Part shown: in pieces, positions 45,504-50,089 of the stretch
Layout: each line of letters opens with the position of its first letter
Position numbering within the stretch: the stretch's first letter is position 1
Assembly: GCA_003132425.1 (NCBI GenBank)
Contig: PKXS01000096.1
Span: 14,042 to 64,130, forward strand
Origin: Gammaproteobacteria bacterium
Lineage (GTDB): Bacteria > Pseudomonadota > Gammaproteobacteria > Steroidobacterales > Steroidobacteraceae
DNA: 50,089 nt
Direction: 5' to 3'
Notes under the pieces: generated by a model
What the model saw: the letters and a program-made list of their open reading frames with translations, nothing else
The model's database searches: none
Told to the model about the DNA's origin: nothing
Position numbers and translations under genes: made by a program

Positions 45504-46084
45504 ACGCCCTGCGCTCGAAACCTGTTTTGCTGCTCGCCTCGGCCGTGATCGGCGGAAGCCTGTTTGCACCGCCGATCCAGGCCGACGGGCTCGAGGGCCG
45601 CTGCGAAATCCGCTCCGCGGACCTGGAGCTGAAGGAAGGGGTCTATCACCTGAATGCGCGCATGGACCTGCCGGTGAGCGATGCCGTGCGGCGCGGCCTG
45701 GCGGACGGCGTGCCCCTGACGATCGAAGTGGATCTTGAAATCGAGCGGGTGCGCCAGCTGTTGCCGAACTCGCGCGTGGCTGAGCTGACCCAGAGGTACC
45801 ACCTGCAGTACAACGCGGTCAGCGCGCGCTACATATTGCGCAACGACAACAGCGGTCAGCAGGAGTCCATAGGCACGGTCGATGCGGCGCTCGAGCAACT
45901 CTCCGAGGTCCGCAGCGTGCCGGTTCTCGATAAATCCTTGATTGCGACGGGCCGGCGCTACGAGGCCAGCGTGCGGGTCAAAGTCGATTACGGCGACGTA
46001 CCGTTCACGTTGCGCTTGGTGATGTTTTGGGTCAGCGACTGGCACCGCGAAAGCGACTGGTACTCATGGACGCCGCAGCCATGA
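45500..46084 (+). CDS. DUF4390 family periplasmic protein
   Basis: The 194-residue protein has a signal peptide of about 28 residues (KPVLLLASAVIGGSLFAPP) and the DUF4390 domain (EGVYHLNARMDLPVSDAV, then LTQRYHLQYNAVSARYIL, then the C-terminal MFWVSDWHRESDWYSW). This family sits between rsmB and the ntrY-type kinase in many gammaproteobacteria, as here, with ATGA overlaps. Its function is unknown; it may give a periplasmic signal to the kinase. Confidence 0.9.
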   Translation: MNALRSKPVLLLASAVIGGSLFAPPIQADGLEGRCEIRSADLELKEGVYHLNARMDLPVSDAVRRGLADGVPLTIEVDLEIERVRQLLPNSRVAELTQRYHLQYNAVSARYILRNDNSGQQESIGTVDAALEQLSEVRSVPVLDKSLIATGRRYEASVRVKVDYGDVPFTLRLVMFWVSDWHRESDWYSWTPQP

Positions 46085-48294
46085 TTCGCAAGTACGGCGC
46101 CACGGTGTTGGGTTGCAGCGGCGTCGCGCTGTGGCTGGTCGCGCTCTACCTGCTCGCCTCCGCTGCGCAAAATTCCGCCGCATTCGACCGCTGGCTGCCC
46201 TGGATCCTGCTGATCAATATCTCGGGGTTGCTGACGCTGTTCGTGCTGCTGGCCGGCAAGATTACCCACCTGGTGCGCGACTATCGCAGGCATGTTCCCG
46301 GCTCGCGGCTCAAGGGGCGAACGGTCGCGATATTCAGCGCGCTCGCGGTGGCGCCGATTCTGGTGGTCTACTATTTTTCGCTGCAATTCCTCAATCGCGG
46401 CATCGACAGCTGGTTCGAGCTGGAGGTGAGTCAGGGCTTGAAGGACACACGCGAGCTTTCGCACGCGGCCCTCGAGGTTCGGGTGCGCGAGTTCCTAGAA
46501 TACACCGAAGTCGTTGCCCATGAATTGTCCGGGCTGCCCGATTTCCAGCTCATCGGCACGTTGGACCGTGAGCGGCGCGAAAAGGCCGCGCTGGAATTCA
46601 CGGTCGTGGGGGCGCAGGCGCGGATTCTCGCCACCAGCTCCGATCGACCCATGGAGACCATGCCGTTGCCGGCCACGGACGAGATGATGCTGCAGATCAG
46701 GCGCGGCCGGCCGTATGTGAGTTTGGACACCGACTCGGTCGGCGGCTACGTGATTCGCGCCGCCGCGCCGGTCGAACCGAACGGCAGCGCGGGCTCGCGC
46801 GTCTTGATCGCCTTGTATCCGGTGCCCCAGCAACTCAGCCAGCTAGCCGACACCGTGCAACGCTCGTATACCCAGTACGCCAACTTGGTGCAATTGCGCC
46901 AACCTCTCAAATCGACCTTCGTGTTGATATTGTCGTTCGTCGTGTTGATGTCGCTGATCGCCGCGGTGTACGGCGCATTGTTTGCCGCGCAGCGCCTGGT
47001 GCAGCCCGTTCAAGATTTGATCGCCGGCACGCGCGCCGTTGCCAAAGGCAATTACGACACCAAGCTGCCGCTGCCTTCGCGCGACGAACTGGGCTTTCTG
47101 GTCACGTCCTTCAACGACATGACCAAACGCCTGGGCAGAGCCCGGGAAGAAACGCGGCGCAGCCAGCAAGAGGTTGAGGCGGAGCGCGCAGGTCTTGCGG
47201 TCATTCTGGCGCGCTTGTCCACGGGCGTGGTCTCGCTGGAGCCGGACCTGACCGTGCGCACGGCGAATCAGGCGGCGAGCGCCATCTTGGGCGTCGATCT
47301 GGAGGCGGCGGTGGGAGCGCGGTTCGACGAGTCCATCAGCGACCACGCTCTATTCACGCAGTTTCTCGCCGCCGTCAAGTTGCGCCTCGGCGCCGCGCAC
47401 CCCGATTGGCGCGAGCAAATCGAATTGCACTCCGAATCGGGCAAGCACGTCCTCATGTGCGCGTGTACCGCGCTGCCGAACGAGTTGGCCGGCGCGCCCG
47501 GCGTGGTGCTGGTGTTCGACGATATCACCACATTGCTGCAGGCGCAGCGCGATGCTGCGTGGGGCGAAGTCGCGCGCCGCCTGGCGCACGAAATCAAGAA
47601 TCCTCTGACGCCGATTCAGCTGTCGGCGGAGCGCATGCGGCGCAAGTTTCTCGGCAGCATGAACGCTCAGGATGCGCAGATTCTCGAACGCGCGACGCAT
47701 ACCATCGTGGCGCAGGTCGACGCGATGAAGCAGATGGTCAACGCGTTCAGCGAGTATGCGCGCGCGCCCGACATGCAATTCTCGCAATTCGATTTGAATC
47801 AGCTCATCACGGAAGTCGTCGATTTATACCGCGCCCAGGACAGCGCCGCGGAACTGAAGTTGCTGCTCGATGCGCACCTGCCGGCCATCTCGGCGGACCG
47901 CGGGCGCATTCGGCAAATACTCAATAATCTGGTCACCAATTCCCTCGAGGCTCTCGAGGGGAGGGTGGGCGCACGCGTCGAAATCGAAACTCGCCTCGCC
48001 GCGGACGGCCCCAAGCAAGTCGCCTCGATCACGGTCGCCGACAATGGCCCGGGCTTTCAACGGGACTTGATCGGTACCGTGTTCGACCCCTATGTCACCA
48101 GCAAACCCAAGGGCACAGGTTTGGGGCTTGCGATCGTCAAGAAGATCGTGGAAGAGCACGGCGGGCGCATTGAAGCGGATAATCAACGCACGGGTGGCGC
48201 CCGCGTGCGGATTCTATTGCCGTTGGGCGAGAGCGCGCGCTCCATGGGTGGGCGTGAAACTCGTAAGGGCGAACACAGGAGAGAACGCGTATGA
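46081..48294 (+). CDS. ntrY: NtrY-type sensor histidine kinase
   Basis: The ATG at 46081 gives 737 residues. There are three or four membrane helices (about 9-31, 40-60, 85-105 and 285-305), a periplasmic part, HAMP (about 310-360), PAS (about 370-480), HisKA with RRLAHEIKNPLTPIQ (His box) and HATPase (LNNLVTNSLEALEG and DNGPGFQRDL, GTGLGLAIVKKI). It phosphorylates the response regulator encoded next. It overlaps the DUF4390 stop and the ntrX start by ATGA. Confidence 0.93.
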   Translation: MIRKYGATVLGCSGVALWLVALYLLASAAQNSAAFDRWLPWILLINISGLLTLFVLLAGKITHLVRDYRRHVPGSRLKGRTVAIFSALAVAPILVVYYFSLQFLNRGIDSWFELEVSQGLKDTRELSHAALEVRVREFLEYTEVVAHELSGLPDFQLIGTLDRERREKAALEFTVVGAQARILATSSDRPMETMPLPATDEMMLQIRRGRPYVSLDTDSVGGYVIRAAAPVEPNGSAGSRVLIALYPVPQQLSQLADTVQRSYTQYANLVQLRQPLKSTFVLILSFVVLMSLIAAVYGALFAAQRLVQPVQDLIAGTRAVAKGNYDTKLPLPSRDELGFLVTSFNDMTKRLGRAREETRRSQQEVEAERAGLAVILARLSTGVVSLEPDLTVRTANQAASAILGVDLEAAVGARFDESISDHALFTQFLAAVKLRLGAAHPDWREQIELHSESGKHVLMCACTALPNELAGAPGVVLVFDDITTLLQAQRDAAWGEVARRLAHEIKNPLTPIQLSAERMRRKFLGSMNAQDAQILERATHTIVAQVDAMKQMVNAFSEYARAPDMQFSQFDLNQLITEVVDLYRAQDSAAELKLLLDAHLPAISADRGRIRQILNNLVTNSLEALEGRVGARVEIETRLAADGPKQVASITVADNGPGFQRDLIGTVFDPYVTSKPKGTGLGLAIVKKIVEEHGGRIEADNQRTGGARVRILLPLGESARSMGGRETRKGEHRRERV

Positions 48295-49652
48295 CCGCTT
48301 CGAGAATTTTAGTGGTAGACGACGAGGCGGATATCCGCGGGCTCCTGCAGGAGATCCTCTCGGAGGAAGGGTACGAAGTGGATGTCGCGGCGGACGCGAC
48401 CCAGGCGCGCTCCTCGCGCGCGACCCAAGTTCCGGATCTGGTGCTGCTCGACATCTGGATGCCGGATACCGACGGCATTACCTTGCTGCGCGAATGGTCG
48501 GTGACCGACGGCTACGATTGCCCGGTGGTGATGATGTCCGGCCACGGCACGGTCGAGACAGCCGTCGAGGCCACACGCCTGGGCGCTTTCGATTTCGTCG
48601 AAAAGCCGCTGTCGCTGACCAAGCTGCTGCGCACCGTGGAGCGGGCGCTCGACGCGGGGCGGCGCAAGCGGCTCTCGGCGCGAACTCAAGGCTCGGCGCT
48701 TGCCGTGCCCATCGGCAAGGGGAAGGCCATTCAGGCCTTGCGCGAACAGGTGCAACAAGCCGCCGGCAGCGCATCGCCGGTGCTGCTGATCGGGGAGCTG
48801 GGATCGGGGCGCGAGGCGTACGCCCGCCGCTTGCATTCCTTGAGCGCGCGCTCGGCAAAGCCGTTTTTCATGGTGGTGGCCGCGAGCTTGGGAGCGGATC
48901 CCTCCGCAGCGCTGTTCGGCAGCGAGCGGGACGGCAGAGTGGAATTCGGCGCTCTCGATCAGGCGGCAGGCGGTTCGTTATACCTCAGCGGGCTGGAGGA
49001 TTTGAACAGCGCAGCGCAGCGCGCCTTGGTCGGCGTCATCGAGCAGGACGGCTACACCCGGGTGGGTGGCCGGCAGCGGTTGCCCCTCAACGTGCGCTGG
49101 ATCAGCTCCGCTCAGGAGGGCTACGAGCTGCACGCGACTCCCGAGCCTTACCGCCGCGATCTCATCGCGAACCTCAACGTCATCACGCTCAAGGTGCCGC
49201 CGCTGCGCGAGTACGCGGAGGACGTTCCCGACCTATTGCGCTATTACGTCGATCGCTTGGTCGATGATCAGCATTTGCCGCTGCGCCGCTTCAGCGTCGC
49301 CGCGCAGAACCGTCTGCGCAATTATCCGTGGCCGGGCAATGTCGGCGAACTGAAGAATCTGGTGCAGCGCGTATTGATTTTGGGCGCGGGCGAGGAGATC
49401 AGGCTCGAGGAGGTCGAGAGCGAGCTTGCCGTGAAATTAGCGGTCGACGAACCCCTGGTCAAACAGGACTTGTTGGCGCTGCCGCTGCGCGAGGCGCGGG
49501 AGCAATTCGAACGCGCTTACCTGCAGCAACAGCTCCTACTGTGCAACGGCAAGGTCGGCCAGCTCGCCAAACGCGTCGGCATGGAGCGCACACACCTGTA
49601 CCGCAAATTGCGCTCGCTCGGCGTCGACTTCCGCAACGTGAGCGAGGACTAG
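48291..49652 (+). CDS. ntrX: NtrX-type response regulator with degenerate AAA domain
   Basis: The 453-residue protein has a receiver domain (Asp10, Asp11, phospho-acceptor Asp54, Lys105), a central AAA-like domain at about 140-370 and a Fis-type helix-turn-helix at about 405-445. The AAA part has lost its key features: Walker A reads GELGSGRE, with Arg174 where Lys is needed. Walker B reads GGSLYLSGLEDL instead of GGTLFLDEIGDM, so the Asp and Glu are gone. The GAFTGA loop that contacts sigma-54 is missing between LFGSE (208-212) and GRVEFGALDQA. It should therefore not be a classic sigma-54 activator and may act as a DNA-binding repressor or activator at sigma-70 promoters. Confidence 0.92.
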   Translation: MTASRILVVDDEADIRGLLQEILSEEGYEVDVAADATQARSSRATQVPDLVLLDIWMPDTDGITLLREWSVTDGYDCPVVMMSGHGTVETAVEATRLGAFDFVEKPLSLTKLLRTVERALDAGRRKRLSARTQGSALAVPIGKGKAIQALREQVQQAAGSASPVLLIGELGSGREAYARRLHSLSARSAKPFFMVVAASLGADPSAALFGSERDGRVEFGALDQAAGGSLYLSGLEDLNSAAQRALVGVIEQDGYTRVGGRQRLPLNVRWISSAQEGYELHATPEPYRRDLIANLNVITLKVPPLREYAEDVPDLLRYYVDRLVDDQHLPLRRFSVAAQNRLRNYPWPGNVGELKNLVQRVLILGAGEEIRLEEVESELAVKLAVDEPLVKQDLLALPLREAREQFERAYLQQQLLLCNGKVGQLAKRVGMERTHLYRKLRSLGVDFRNVSED

Positions 49653-50089
49653 TCCCCGATACGGATGACGAGCGCATCGACGTCGGCGGCCTGCAGCTGT
49701 TTACGCACGCGATTGAGCTCGTTCATGTCGTTGATCGGACCGACGCGCACACGATGCCAGACGTCGTTGTCGACGGCGACGCGCTGCACCTTCGCATCAA
49801 CCCCTTGCTTCGCCAACTGCGCCTGCACGCGTTCGGCGTCCGAGAGATTGCGGTACGACCCGGCCTGCAGCACGTAGACGCCCGGCCGCTCAATGCGCGC
49901 CGTCGGCAGATCGTGGCGCACGTCGCGTTCCTTCTCAGGCACCACGACTTCGAAGTGCGGCAGCATTTCATAGAAGTCATAGCGCTCATCGCTCGAGTGC
50001 GCGCCGATCGGCTCAGCATCGGCAGGAGCTGAGTGGTGCGGCTGCGGCCGCGCCTCTTCGGCGGGCGCGCGGTGCGCATCACCCATGTA
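49649..50089 (-). CDS. SPOR domain protein, partial
   Basis: The frame is open to the window edge, so only the C-terminal part is seen. A SPOR domain at the end (VYVLQAGSYRNLSDAERVQAQL, then VDAKVQRVAVDNDVWHRVRVG, then NELNRVRKQLQ) binds denuded peptidoglycan at the division site. The region before it (YDFYEMLPHFEVVVPEKE) is typical of FtsN-like proteins that start with a membrane helix, here outside the window. It ends 4 bases inside the ntrX stop, convergent. An ATG near 50086 is probably internal. Confidence 0.85.
   Translation of the reverse strand, partial: YMGDAHRAPAEEARPQPHHSAPADAEPIGAHSSDERYDFYEMLPHFEVVVPEKERDVRHDLPTARIERPGVYVLQAGSYRNLSDAERVQAQLAKQGVDAKVQRVAVDNDVWHRVRVGPINDMNELNRVRKQLQAADVDALVIRIGD

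Overview
The window looks like a chromosomal segment of a high-GC gammaproteobacterium, probably near Steroidobacterales, Nevskiales or Xanthomonadales. This rests on the gene content and order: hemF, topA, smg, dprA and a LysM lipoprotein diverge from def, fmt, rsmB, a DUF4390 gene, ntrY and ntrX. ExeA/GspA-GspB proteins, a sigma factor with a DUF3379 partner and a TIGR04211 SH3 protein agree with it. The placement is inferred from gene families, not from rRNA. I see no tRNA, rRNA, CRISPR array, insertion sequence or prophage. The DNA is densely coding, and many neighbours overlap by ATGA.

Layout. 1-1815 (minus): a secreted protein cut by the window edge, a DUF502 membrane protein and a secreted protein of unknown function. 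1875-2372: a GNAT acetyltransferase. 2400-10584 (minus): an ECF-type sigma factor, a membrane protein that may be its anti-sigma partner, malate dehydrogenase, FadE-type acyl-CoA dehydrogenase, a 17-codon ORF, DinB, GspA and GspB. 10711-13197 (plus): a promoter and operator, a 55-aa membrane peptide, a YtrA-type GntR regulator and an ABC-2 exporter. 13251-13733: Dps. 13764-15348 (minus): an FAD-linked oxidoreductase whose leader carries a clear cyclic-di-GMP-I (GEMM-I) riboswitch, with its own promoter just upstream. 15358-17346 (minus): a Kef-type antiporter, divergent from an MCE lipid transporter (17365-20810).

20815-23262 (minus) encodes a membrane GGDEF-EAL protein, so the window holds both a cyclic-di-GMP enzyme and a cyclic-di-GMP sensor RNA. 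Next come a DsbA/FrnE-type protein, an M15 peptidase, an HD-domain protein, a TIGR04211 protein, oligopeptidase A, glutathione reductase, AroE and HemB. These are followed by a second sigma factor with a zinc-binding DUF3379 anti-sigma candidate, a DUF4404 protein, RlmJ, a seven-helix membrane protein and a cupin. The right end (36146-50089) holds the conserved hemF-topA-smg-dprA and def-fmt-rsmB-ntrYX blocks and a partial SPOR protein.

The best leads are: the cyclic-di-GMP riboswitch in front of a single uncharacterised FAD oxidoreductase; the GGTG-N16-CACC operator over the promoter of the GntR/ABC-2 operon, with a 55-aa peptide as its first gene; and an NtrX that has lost the GAFTGA loop and the Walker A and B catalytic residues.
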